This document shows positions 1 through 10,093 of a stretch of DNA of 64,000 bases, piece by piece (position 1 is the stretch's first letter; every line of letters starts with the position of its first letter). The translations under genes and the position numbers were made by a program. The DNA comes from Adiantum capillus-veneris (taxonomy: Eukaryota > Streptophyta > Polypodiopsida > Polypodiales > Pteridaceae): the NCBI GenBank assembly GCA_014529385.2, contig CM043947.1, positions 118,488,087 through 118,552,086 on the forward strand, read 5' to 3'. Below the pieces are notes generated by a model. The model was not told the DNA's origin, did not search any database, and worked only from the letters and a program-made list of their open reading frames with translations.

Positions 1-761
1 TGTCAATGGCGGGCTAGCCTTCATGGCAATGGAGAAGCCCTAAAGACATGGAAAACTCTACGAGTTTCCATCATGAAGCAATTCCTTGCAAGCGATGCAA
101 AGACAAAGTGCTCACCGAATGGAAAATTTTGAGGCTTCTCTCTCATGAGTCTGTCCACAAATATGTGGAAACGTTTTGGGATTTATATCTCAAGGCTATT
201 GCCTTTCAAAAGAAAGACTTCGTCGAGCAAAAGCAGCAAATCTATGTGGGATTACCCAAAGATATGGCCAAGTATGTCAACTCTTAACGGTCTCGTTCTA
301 TCACCGAAGTAATCCACCACACCATGGTTGCTTCGCACATCAATTTCCAACAAGGGGCTAGATGGAATGTCAAGCCCATGGAAAATAAAGACAAAAGTGA
401 TGCCAAGGGGAAATCCAAAGCCCAAAATTCTTACCAAGGCCATTCCAACAACAACAACAACAATTGGTCCAAGGAGAAGGGAGTTTACAAAGGTAAATAT
501 AAACTCTCTCCTAAAGAGCTAGAAGATTTTTGTAAGGACCACAAATGTTTTAAGTGTGGGGAGCAAGGCCATGGTTATCGTCCTTGCCCGAAGAGAATTG
601 CCCGCAATGAGACTCCTAGAGCCTCTATGTTTGAAGCTCCAAAAGAGGATGCTCATTGCCAAGGATTTCTCCTTTCCTATGCTTGGGGAAAGATGCAAGA
701 GCATGATGCCTTTATTTTGTTTGACCTGGTTCAACTCCTAACTTTATATCCACGGAGTTGA
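1..761 (+). pseudogene. gypsy gag (partial) with CCHC zinc knuckle
   Basis: This is the C-terminal half of a retrotransposon gag polyprotein, the capsid and nucleocapsid part that packages element RNA. Frame 48-287 carries the Retrotrans_gag-like region (ESVHKYVETFWDL, EQKQQIYVGL), and an in-frame stop ends it at 285-287. The reading continues in the same frame at 324-761 through an Asn-rich linker to a CX2CX4HX4C zinc knuckle (CFKCGEQGHGYRPC, near 547-588), then to the start of the protease region (AFILFD). The minus-strand relative contains the same motifs. The N-terminus lies before base 1. It is non-functional because of the stop. Confidence 0.85.
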
Positions 762-3563
762 CCACTAAGCTAGGCATACAAGCCCATGAGATGGGAGATG
801 CATTGTTAAAAAAAATTCTTCATCTCCCCTCTCAAACATGAGAATGTTTTCGTTGGGGCACCATGGTTTAACCGCATGGCTTCCAACATGAATTTCCTTG
901 AAAGGAGAATCTACTTCACCTACAGGGAAAAGAGCATGTACATAGATGCTAATGAGTTGGGGAACACCATATCCTTGCAATAAAGGGAATCAAGAGGAAT
1001 TAGAGTTGTCTAATTTCCTAAATGGATCCCAAGATGTTTTCATTGATGACATCCCTAGTGAGCTATCTCTAAAATGAGGGATGATGACCATGAAATTGAG
1101 CTCCTACCAAGAAGCTCATTGTCTAACAAGCCTTCTTATCGAGTTTTGCAAGCTCAACAAGAGGAGATCATGAGGCAAGTGGATGAATTGGTAAAAAAAA
1201 GGGATGGTGAGGTCTAACTCCTCTCCATTTTGTTCACCATTGCTTTTAGTGCAAAAGAAAGACGACACATATCACATGTGTGTCGACTATAGAGCACTAA
1301 ATAAGATCACGATCAAAAATAGATTTCTCGTGCCATTTGTAGAAGATTTATTAGATAAGTTACAAGTTTTGACCTGACAAATGTTCCAGACGCATTCAAA
1401 CTCATGATGGGCAAAAATATTCAGGCCATTTAAATTCTCATGAGGAGTATAAGAGACACCTCCAGGTAATCTTTCAAGTTGTGAGAGAGAATAAGCTTTT
1501 CATTAATCAAAAGAAATGTGAATTTTTCCTACAAGAGATTCAGTATTCAGGTCACATTATCTCGAAAGATGGCACCCGTATGGATCCAACAAAGCTAGAG
1601 ATAATAAAAGGATGGCCTAATCCAAGGAATCTATAGGAGGTACAAAGCTTCATAGGTGTGTGTGCATACTATAGATGCATCATAGAAAAATTCTCACTAA
1701 TAGCAAGCCCATTACATGACTTAACAAAAAAGAACATTAAGTATTCATGGACTGAAAAATAGCAAGAAGCTTATCTCTCACCGTGTGCTCACACTCCTAG
1801 ATCTCTCAAACCATTTCAGGTCCAATGTAATGCTTGTGGTGATTGCCTTGGAGCTATTTTTCTTCAAGAAGGGCATGCCATAGCATATGAGAGTCAAAGA
1901 CTCAACTCTGATAACTGAGTATTGGACAAATACAGAAAAGATCTACTAACTATTCTATATGCCCTAAACACAAGGAAACACTGTCTCTTGGGGACTCCAT
2001 TAAACCTAATGAATGGATCACAAAGCCTCAAGAACTTCCTAACGCAAACCAAGCTCTTCGATAAACAAATGAGGTGGGAAAATTTTCTTTTGCAACTTGA
2101 ATTTCATATTGCTCACATTGTTGGCAAGCACAATCAAGTGGTCGATGCACTTTCACAACGACCAAGGGTAAATGTGGTGTCTATAGAAACTCACAATGAC
2201 CTATCTTTTATGATAGATGAGTATGCTACTGACCAAGACTTTAAGTATGTAATTACATCCTTTGCAATACGGAAGAAAAAAGAACCATTCACCTTGATAG
2301 ATGGTTATCTTCCAAATGGCAATATGCTATGTGTTAATCAACCATACAATACGAAAGTCATATATGAATCCCATACTTCTCTTTATGCAGGGCAAAGAGG
2401 GATTCCATACTCTACTCTTCGAGGAGTAGAGATGTATTTCTGTTGGTCTACCATGAAAATTAAACATACAAGAGTATGTTTCAAAATGCGTGGTATACCA
2501 AAAGTTGAAATTTGATCGAGGGAAGAAACTTGGATTGTTTCAGTCGACAGGCTTAACAAGAAAACACACTCTATGCCTGTCAAAAAATACTATTAAGGCA
2601 CATCAAATGGCAACCCTCTTCAGATCTCAAATTTTCAACATGGATTTCCAACATCCATAGTGTCGAACAAAGATCCTAGAATGACCAGTAATTTCTAGAA
2701 GGGTCTCTTTTGGAAATTAAGAAGTAGATTAAATTTCTCTTTCGGCCTATCATCCACAAACGGATGACCAAAGTGAAATAACTAATCTAATGATTCTTGA
2801 ATCTACTAAAAGCCTATGTCATGGAAGTAGATCAACATTCTCAATGATAGAAGTACCTACCTCTTATGGAGTATGCGTATAATGACATTGTACATACCTC
2901 TATGGGGAAAGCACCTTTTGAGGTTAAAGAGGGAAGATCCAAAAGTCCCTTACTACTTCAAGTACATGGGAAGATCTTCGATGCTGATGAATATAGTTGA
3001 GACCTAAAAGAATCTTTTCCAAAGATTAAAGGGGTTATATCCATCTCACAGGAAAGGAAAAAAGAGTTGCTGCTAATAAGCACAAAAGAGACTTAGCCTT
3101 TAAGGAAAATGATTGGGTCTTGCTAAAGTTTCTCAAGGCTCATCTGAGGCATACTACGGGCAAGAGTCCTACGGACCACCAAGAATATGATGCTAAACTA
3201 GCAAAAAGATACTATGGTCCTTAAAACTCTTAAGCTAGTCAATGAGATGGCTTATCAATTGAAGTTTCCCAACCATTGGCTCATGCACAATGTTTTCCAT
3301 GAGAACCTACATAAGCCTTACAAAGGAGCGCCATCAAAACGAGCAATAGATGTAGACCCTCCAAAAATCAAAGAGCAAGAAGAAGTACTTCAACCTGAGT
3401 CCATCCTATGACATGAAGACAAGGTATGAAGAAACGGTAAGATTATGTGATGATATCTTATTAAGCTTAAGAATTATTCTTTTAAAGATGCAAGATGGAT
3501 GCAAAGAACCTGGCTTAAGGATAATATGAACCTTGTCAATGCTTACAATGTTGCACTAGAGTA
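690..3563 (+). pseudogene. gypsy pol (PR-RT-RNaseH-IN-chromodomain), decayed
   Basis: This is pol debris in several frames. Reverse transcriptase pieces lie at about 1080-1740 (QEEIMRQV, FLQEIQYSGHIIS). RNase H follows at about 1780-2160 (FQVQCNACGDC, LTQTKLFDKQMRW). Integrase follows at about 2160-3220, including a shifted HPQTD-like segment near 2750. A GPF-like end and a chromodomain-like tail (VLQPESIL, then a degraded continuation) lie at 3214-3563. Between about 1365 and 1435 the reading jumps from LDKLQ to TNVPDAFKLM and then to the EEYKRHLQ region, so the part of RT with the catalytic FFDD box has been lost. Stops and frameshifts occur throughout, so no active enzyme is possible. Confidence 0.85.
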
Positions 3564-3565
3564 AG

Positions 3566-3918
3566 TATATGAAAAAGCATTTAAATGAAAAATATTTTTG
3601 TCTTATAAGACTAGTTCTCTTTTTATTGTGCACAAATTTAATAAGTATGCATGCTTAAGATCATGTTTGTGGTGACGACGTCTCCCAAACACCAAGTAGA
3701 ACTTGTCACTCTACTTTGGAAGTATGATATGGACTAAAGAGCAGACATGCTTGCGGAAGCTATGTCTCCCAAGCACCAAATGGATCAGTAATCCATCTTG
3801 GAATGATGTCGAAGGGCAAAAAGGGATTCTCTACCTGCTAAGAAACATGGACTAATGACTAGGCTTTATCCTCTCTACCTCATAGTCGAGGACGATTATG
3901 ATTTCAAGAGAGAGATAA
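3566..3918 (+). other. gypsy 3' untranslated region with polypurine tract
   Basis: This non-coding stretch between the pol end and the 3' LTR matches, in reverse orientation, the 16219-16575 region of the second gypsy element (shared segment around the ACGTCTCCC motif). It ends in a purine-rich run, AAGAGAGAGATAA (3906-3918), directly before the LTR start TGTCAT. That is the position expected of the polypurine tract that primes plus-strand synthesis. Confidence 0.7.
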
Positions 3919-4009
3919 TGTCATAAAATATAATATCTAACTTTACCAAATGATTTTCTCATATTAAACTGATCATTTAATGTGGGAGAATAAATGGGAA
4001 CAAGAGTTA

Positions 4010-4225
4010 GAATAGAGACATGTGCTTCTAGACCTATCTCAACACGGGACCAAAAGAAGAGATGGTTACATCTCAATATGGGTCCAAAAGGAGATGGTCT
4101 ATCAAAGAGCAATGTGCATGCTTCTAAACTTACCTCAGCAGGGGACCAAGAGGAGAGATATTTATATCTCAATAGGGGTCCAAAAGGACGTAGTCTATCA
4201 AAGAGCAATGTGCATCTACTGAAGC
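4010..4225 (+). repeat. Two-copy ~115-bp tandem repeat inside LTR
   Basis: Two adjacent copies read GGGACCAA(A/G)AG(A/G)AGAGA...ATCTCAATA(T/G)GGGTCCAAAAGGA...CTATCAAAGAGCAATGTGCAT, beginning near 4038 and 4141. They are not seen in the related LTRs at 14621 and 21929, so they arose in this copy or its subfamily. Confidence 0.7.
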
Positions 4226-4279
4226 TTAAAAGACCTTAGGGTTAGCTTCATTAAAGACCTCCAATGGTTAGTGTTAAAA

Positions 4280-4455
4280 GTCCTTTGACTTTAGGCAATC
4301 TAGGGTTGTGCTTGAGGTGGGAACCCGACCTAAACTTATCTTTGACCTTAAGCAAGCTAGGGTTGTGCTTGAGATGGGAACCCAACCTAAACTTGCCTTT
4401 GACCTCAGGCAAGCTAGGGCTGAGCTTGAGGTGGGAACTCCACCTAAGGTGCTTG
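4280..4455 (+). repeat. Three-copy ~60-bp tandem repeat inside LTR
   Basis: Three tandem copies of a ~60-bp unit can be recognised by GCTAGGG(T/C)TG(T/A)GCTTGAG followed by GTGGGAAC or ATGGGAAC, then CC(A/G)ACCTAAACTT. They start near 4287, 4346 and 4406. The third copy is diverged at its end. Confidence 0.75.
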
Positions 4456-4499
4456 TCATGCTTGATGACTAAGGTACTTGAGGTACTTGTCATACTTAA

Positions 4500-4885
4500 T
4501 GAGGAAGTTTCTTGAGAAGCTTCCTATGCATGGTGGGTAAGATGCTTGAGTCAAAAAGAGACCCTACACACTTAATGAGGAAGTTTCTTGAGTCAAAAAG
4601 AGACCCTACACACTTAATGAGGAAGTTGCTTGAGAAGCTTCCTATGCATGGAGGGTAAGATGCTTGAGTCAAAAAGAGACCCTACACACTTAATGAGAAG
4701 TTTCTTAAGAAGCTTCCTATGCATGGGAGGTAAGATGCTTAAGTCAAAAAGAGACCCTTCACACTTAATGAGGAAGTTGCTTGAGAAGCTTCCTATGCAT
4801 GGGGGATAAGATGCTTGAGTCAAAAAGAGACCCTACACACTTAATGAGGAAGTTGCTTGAGAAGCTTCCTATGTATAAAAGTCCC
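4500..4885 (+). repeat. Five-copy ~85-bp tandem repeat inside LTR
   Basis: Successive copies contain TTGAGAAGCTTCCTATGCAT and AGTCAAAAAGAGACCCT followed by CACACTTAATGAGGAAG. Each unit holds an AGGAAG...CTTCCT inverted repeat that could form a small hairpin around AAGCTT. The last copy runs into TATAAAAG (4874-4881), so the array lies immediately upstream of the putative LTR promoter. Confidence 0.8.
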
Positions 4886-5161
4886 TAAGTTAGGGGAATC
4901 TTTGACCTAACCTTCCACTCACCCAAAGGGCTCCCCTTTTCTAAAAGGACAAATGAGACACATGTCAGACTCTCACTAAGCTTAACCACATGGTGTGCTT
5001 GAATGCTATTGGTTGGGCTAAAGAGGGGGGTCCAATGAGCTTCTAGTTCTAGCCAACAAATATCTAGATATTTTCAAGCTCTCTCTCTCTCTAAGGGGTA
5101 AGGAGGACACTTGTCCAAAGACTACCCATGTACTTGAATGCATGTTGCATGTGATTGGCTA

Positions 5162-5240
5162 GGGGGGGGGGGGGGGGGTCCAATGAGCTTGAAGCATGTG
5201 AAAAGGTTGGAACTCGCCCCAAGCAAGCAAGGGGTGTGCT

Positions 5241-5271
<31 letters not shown>

Positions 5272-5290
5272 ATACACCACACACACACAC
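5162..5290 (+). repeat. Homopolymer G tracts and short CA run in LTR
   Basis: There are 17 G at 5162-5178 and 30 G at 5241-5270, followed by a short CA-rich run at 5275-5290. They interrupt LTR sequence that in the relative has only short G runs. Tract lengths may be unreliable because sequencing across such runs is error-prone. Confidence 0.85.
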
Positions 5291-5855
5291 GCATTTTGTG
5301 GAGGCATTCTCACTTGGTGAAAGTAAAGGAACTCCACCTCCTTCTCAAAGCTTGTGAGAAGTGAGAGCCTACACCCAACACTCTTGGCTATGAAATGCAA
5401 ATCCAACCAAGAGCCATGCTTCAATGCTTAAGCTTTCCATCTTCTGTATCTTCATTACTATGCTATTATGTATGCTAGCAAGAAGAGTGATGATAAGTGA
5501 GGAACTATTTCTTTCTCCTTTAGAATGTTTCTTCTTCCTCTCCCCTACCCTCATTCCCTGCTAGCTCTCTCCACCTTCGAAGGTGTTTGAGGCCTTGGAA
5601 ATGAGTCTTGGGATAATTATGCTTTCTACAAAGTTTATGTTATGTTTGTGATGCATGAAGCTTTCCATCTTCATTGCATCACCTAGGTCACAAGGAACAC
5701 AAAGATTGTATTGTATCAAGTCTCTCTTGATGGGAGAAACTATAATACAAATTCCTATTGGAGGGGGGACCGGCTCCATATGAATCCGGTCCTCAACTAT
5801 TGTCATGTTCTCTAAACTCTCTCTCTTGAAAAAGTATTGTTCATGCCAAGTTAAC

Positions 5856-5959
5856 TGAGTACCATGTTTATGGTGCTACCATCAATTAAGTTCACCCGCT
5901 ATGCTCACAAAGTAATCTCACAAAAGTACTTCAATATCTAAATTCCTAATTCCACTACT
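5856..5959. other. Unassigned junction between gypsy LTR and LINE
   Basis: This ~100-base stretch is neither clearly LTR nor clearly LINE. It holds no ORF and no recognised motif, and the exact breakpoint between the two elements lies in or near it. Confidence 0.4.
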
Positions 5960-5999
5960 CTCTAAGTTCATAGGGCATTTCCATTACAAAGATATCCTT

Positions 6000-6053
6000 T
6001 CACTTTGTTAGCCTGTCTGAGAGGCCCTTTACGTTCCAAGATAAAACCTTCAT
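6000..6053 (-). pseudogene. LINE ORF2 start (endonuclease N-terminus)
   Basis: The ATG at 6053-6051 overlaps the ORF1 TGA (6052-6050) as ATGA. The peptide begins MKVLSWNVKGLSD, the usual N-terminus of an apurinic-type LINE endonuclease (compare SWNVRGL). A stop at 6002-6000 ends it after 17 residues, and the downstream sequence is not recognisable as endonuclease. Confidence 0.65.
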
Positions 6054-7441
6054 TTAGTAACCCTCTTGTTTTTGTTGTTACTTGCGTGCCTTGGTGGGGT
6101 CTGGGCCACAGTGGCATGGCTACACTTATTATCCTTGAGTACTTCCATGGGGGTTGGCTCATTCGAGACAAGAACTAGGGCGGTCTCTCCAATTGGCACA
6201 TTCTCCTTGTTGACGTCAAGAAGAGCCTGGTTATCAAGTGCATGGACTTCTTCTTCAAGTCGAGTTGCTGCCGGAGGATCTTGCGCTTGAGTAGGGGAAA
6301 TGAACTCACCTGAGTCATCTGAGTCAGAGTCCACGAACTCATGGAGTCTAGCCAAGATGGAAAATCGATTGGGAGCCTTGCCTTTGGGATCTTGCCTCTT
6401 GGCTGTGCTGGCCTTGTTGGAAGCCTGATTTGCCCGAGATTTGGTTGGGTTCTCAATGTTGACTGGCTACGGGAGCTGGGTCGCTTGTATTCGATGGGTT
6501 GGTCAAACACTTCCCCATCGTCAATTCGGATCTCAATGGAAAGAGGGAGCTTATCGGGATTGGAGATATCCATCTCCACCAGAAGCTGGGGATGCCAATC
6601 AGGATTGTAGAAATCATTCCTTGGGTGACCTCCCAGCACTTTCCCTAGCTGGCTTGCGATGGGACCAAGGTGGCTATACAGATGCAAGGGGAGATTAGTG
6701 AACTCCATCCATACCAGGTAATTTTGACCTGCAGAAACCTCTGGATTAAAGGACTTGTTCCACCTGAACAAACACAAAGGGAAGTTGTGGATGACCCACT
6801 GGCCATAACTTAAGGCTTGGAAGGCCATTTCTGGTTCCCTGAACACGAAGAGGAAATGGTTCTTTGGCAAACATTGGATAAATTCGACTTCTAATCCTCT
6901 AGATGTCCATTACTGTTTGACCCAAGCTTTGAGCAGTTCGACAGGGGGTCGCGGGCCAACCAGGAGCCCTACCAATGCCTTGCTTTCCAACTCCCTTTCA
7001 ACCTTTTTGACTTGAGAAGATGGTAAAAGGATCGAAGGCTTACCTTCAAGAGTTTGCCTTTCTCCTGACTGAGGATCTCCTTGGGTTTCTCCACGTTGAA
7101 CATCCGATGGGGCATATATACGCTTCCTCTAGGAGAAGTTCCAGGAACTTCTTGATGTCCTCGTGTTGGGAGTCTGTGGGGATCTGAGCCATCCGTGGGA
7201 GGGGCTTTACTTTGAAGAAGTTGATGACACGCTCTGTTGGTTATACCTTAGTAATAAGAGGGTCAGTGCTCGACAAAACCTGAGGTGGGGCGATGGGGGC
7301 CAGTTGGGCCGAGGGGACATTGGAGAGTAAAAGGGACGAGCGGTGAGACAGAGGATTAGCGGCATCCCAGGCATTAGAGGAAGCTACTGCATGAGATGGG
7401 AAAGGGGGGCGCAGAGGGAATGAAGAGGAGAACATCCTGCC
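6050..7441 (-). pseudogene. LINE ORF1, DUF4283-like nucleic-acid-binding protein
   Basis: The reading starts near 7441 and runs in at least three frames. An N-terminal Ser/Pro/Ala-rich part lies at 7447-7241. The DUF4283-like core at 6870-6175 has HFLFVFREPEMAFQAL, YGQWVIHNFPL, VWMEFTNLPLHL and QLGKVLG, and a basic linker follows. An acidic C-terminal part lies at 6355-6050 (DSDSDDSGEF). DUF4283 is found at the N-terminus of ORF1 or gag-like proteins of plant L1 LINEs, where it is thought to bind element RNA. Frameshifts lie near 7241 and near 6350. No zinc knuckle is visible. The stop codon overlaps the next start. Confidence 0.7.
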
Positions 7442-7450
7442 CTTCAAGGG

Positions 7451-7666
7451 AAGGTACAGAGGGGGAGTTTGCTGGCTAGACCATCGCTGCGCAGAGGTTA
7501 ACCATGTACTCTTATTGCCCGCCTCTAAATGAGAGAAACCAGATCACTTTAGCATTCTAAAACAATAGAATGCAAGAAAAGTAAAGACATGTCTGGATGT
7601 GAAATGAAAGGTAAGTCTCCATCTTGGCACTGAAAACAATGAAAGTCTCCCTAACCCAGCACAACA
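7451..7666. other. No gene seen
   Basis: This is unique-looking sequence between the LINE 5' end and a copia scrap. It may include the LINE 5' UTR, which would lie at 7450 upward on the minus strand. No motif was recognised. Confidence 0.4.
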
Positions 7667-7840
7667 CTAAGGTTTCTTTTAGAAAGCCAAAAAGTGTTTG
7701 TTCATTGGCTATGGAGAAGCTTACTTTGGGTATCGCCTATGGAATCCTAAAGATGTTAAAATCTTTACAAGTAGGGATGCAATTTTCAACGAACAAAATA
7801 TGTACAAAGATTACTTGGAAAAAAAACAAATAAAAGAGAC
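7667..7840 (+). pseudogene. Ty1/copia integrase C-terminal fragment
   Basis: The + strand reads KKPKKCLFIGYGEAYFGYRL followed by WNPKDVKIFTSRDAIFNE and then MYKDYL. This is the conserved segment after the copia integrase core (compare KCIFLGYGNSGEMGYSLWDP in the copia element at 41477-47020). Only about 55 residues remain, with no LTR or other pol parts nearby, so it is an isolated scrap. Confidence 0.75.
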
Positions 7841-7926
7841 AGAATGTCTTTGGAAACTTTGTCATTGTGAAGACCTTATCATGTACTGAAAGAAGCATAG
7901 ACCTAAGTAGTTAAAAGTTTGATGAG

Positions 7927-7931
<5 letters not shown>

Positions 7932-7993
<62 letters not shown>
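7932..7993. repeat. (GA)31 microsatellite
   Basis: An uninterrupted GA dinucleotide run of about 62 bases. Apparent ORFs here are translation artefacts. Confidence 0.95.
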
Positions 7994-7997
<4 letters not shown>

Positions 7998-8804
7998 TGC
8001 CATGAATACAAAGAGAGGAAAAGAGTCCCATGTGCGAGTGAGATAGTTCTAAGGAACGACGACTCGGTTGCAATGGAGAGAAGAGGGAGAGCATCTCACA
8101 AGTTTTCAACAAACTTCCAATTTTTTATCGACTCAAACAATAGGGTAAAGGAGCCAATAAGAGGACAGGTCCATGTAGAGAGACTCGTCCACCCTCAATA
8201 ACAAAACATATTTCGCACCAATTATAGCACAACTTTCCCCCAATGCTAGTGTGGTTAGAGCGTTGACGCTTAAATCTAGGCCATGGGATTTGAGGATCAA
8301 GCCTTGCTTTTGCAACGACCCACAACATCCCTCCTGTCGGTCTCGTTAATGGACCCGCTTTTTGATACACACGATTTATAGAATCGTGCCATTCGCCACC
8401 TGTGCTTAGACATTAGTGACACTGGTTTTGTTGCAGATAGGTACTGCGCGCATGGTTTATTTGCACCCCTTCAAGCTCGAAACAGTGCCGTCTAATGTTA
8501 GGTGGTCCGCAATTGGGGGTCTTAGTGTAGTTCATCGACATTTTAAAAAGTAAAACACCAAAGTTCTAACTTCTAGGCCTAGGGTTCTGCTAAATATGAA
8601 GCATCTATGACCTTTCTTATTAGGTCCGTGTGACCTTCAAAAGCATCATTGCTCTTATTTAGGGACTGAAAATTATTTCCCAAGTCAAATGAATGAATGA
8701 TTTGGGTCACTCGTTAAATATGAAACAGAGGCTCAGACTCAGAGCTCTCTTCTCCGACCGAGAGACTTAACACTCTTTTGATTTTTCCCTCCCCTCAATC
8801 ATCA
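7994..8804. other. Upstream region of the WAK-like pseudogene
   Basis: No ORF is supported. Around 8245-8305 a tRNA-like stretch (GTGGTTAGAGCG, later GGATCAAGCC) resembles pol III box A and B spacing and could be a degenerate SINE head, but it does not fold as a tRNA. The last 400 bases are the presumed promoter and 5' leader. No clear TATA box can be assigned. Confidence 0.4.
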
Positions 8805-9815
8805 ATGCATATGCACACCGCCCTTGCGCCCTTCGTAACCTTCACATTAGCATTCATCCTGCTGTGTGGGAGACTTGTCATCACCGCCCAGCAGCAGCAG
8901 GCGGCATGCCTGAACCAAACATGTGGAGGTATTAAGGTCAGCTACCCCTTCAAGCTCGCAAACGCAACTGGCTGCCCTTCCTTCTCCTCCTTTTTCGAGC
9001 TTGAATGTGATCCTCTCAACGGCTACCTGCTTTTCAACAAAGAGGCGAATGCCACTGCAGATCTAATTAGCCCGAGAGTACTAGCCCTCGCCAACAATAG
9101 CATTTTTCTGGATGTCACCAGCACAATGGTCACCATGAAGCTTAATGGCACACGCTGTGATGGGGACTTAAAATCTCTCCTTCTTCCCTCCTTTCCATCT
9201 CCCTATGTATTCTCTGATGAAAACCAGTTTGGCGGCTTTGGTTGTGCATACGGCGTGTTAACGATTGCCGATCCAGCAGGAAATAACACCTCTTTCCCTG
9301 CCAATATCTCAGCCGGTTTTACTGATTTGTCTCTTGGGGCCTGTGATATGGTGTGCCCCAGTGGTGGCAACAATCCAAAGTGTGGGCATAACCAATGCTG
9401 CGTTTTTCACTGGCCTCGTGGCTCCTTTCCGCGCTGGACTTTGTATGCAGCGGAACGCAGTTTGTTATCGGCTGCCACATACGACCCTGAAAGCTGCTCT
9501 TCTAATTTTGCCACACTTTTCCACCCTGATTACACTGACTTCGATAGCCGGAAGTACGGGATTAAGCTCATGTGGGCTTTGCCATCCAATCACACTACCC
9601 ATCTTGGCATCACACAAAGCCCTGAGTACGCATGCTCGGATTTTTCCAGTATCTCTCTCGTTCAAGAAGTTCCTGGATATCTTTGCTATTGTCTCCCTGG
9701 ATCAAATGCTCAAGGGATCAAATGCTCAGGTCATACCTTTCTTCATGTCTCTTGTTTAAGTGTGAATTATTATGTTCGTCTCTTGTTGAAGTCAATTGGC
9801 AATCACAATCTTGTG

Positions 9816-9856
<41 letters not shown>

Positions 9857-9890
9857 GTATATATACACACACACACATATATATAGATAC

Positions 9891-9933
<43 letters not shown>

Positions 9934-10034
9934 CATACATATAGATATGTATCTATATGTGTATGTGTGTGTGTGTATATATACATATACACACACACAC
10001 ATACACATATAGATACATATCTATATGTATGTAC

Positions 10035-10093
<59 letters not shown>

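Larger units (their letters stand above)
1..5855 (+). mobile_element. Ty3/gypsy retrotransposon, 5'-truncated by window, degraded
   Basis: Remnants of gag, protease, reverse transcriptase, RNase H, integrase and a C-terminal chromodomain-like segment follow in the usual Ty3/gypsy order. A polypurine tract and a long 3' LTR come next. The protein fragments match, piece by piece, the better preserved minus-strand element at 14621-23529, and the two LTRs are homologous, so both belong to one family. The 5' LTR lies outside the window. The 3' boundary is uncertain: similarity to the other LTR fades near 5855 before an L1 LINE fragment begins. Many stops and internal deletions show it is long dead. 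Confidence 0.9.
3919..5855 (+). repeat. 3' LTR of gypsy element 1
   Basis: It starts TGTCATAAAATATAATATC and is collinear with the reverse complement of the 1.6-kb LTRs of the second gypsy element at both ends. Shared stretches include TCATATTAAACTGATCATTT near the start, and near 5690-5800 the GGAACACAAAG, CTCTTGATGGGAGAAAC and GGACCGGCTCCAT blocks. It is about 1.94 kb, against 1.6 kb for its relatives. The extra length sits mostly in the tandem repeats listed separately. A possible TATA box, TATAAAA, lies at 4874-4880. The 3' end is not sharply defined. Confidence 0.8.
5960..7450 (-). mobile_element. L1-type LINE, 5' part only (ORF1 plus start of ORF2)
   Basis: On the minus strand this holds a plant L1 ORF1 with a DUF4283-like domain, directly followed by the first codons of an ORF2 endonuclease. 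The rest of ORF2 is absent because the sequence runs into the gypsy LTR region below 5960. LINEs normally lose their 5' ends on insertion, so a copy keeping the 5' half and losing the 3' half was probably cut by a later insertion or deletion. Confidence 0.75.

Noticed and set aside
4500-4885. CRISPR-like array of direct repeats
   Set aside because: Repeats are contiguous ~85-bp tandem units without unique spacers, inside a plant LTR.
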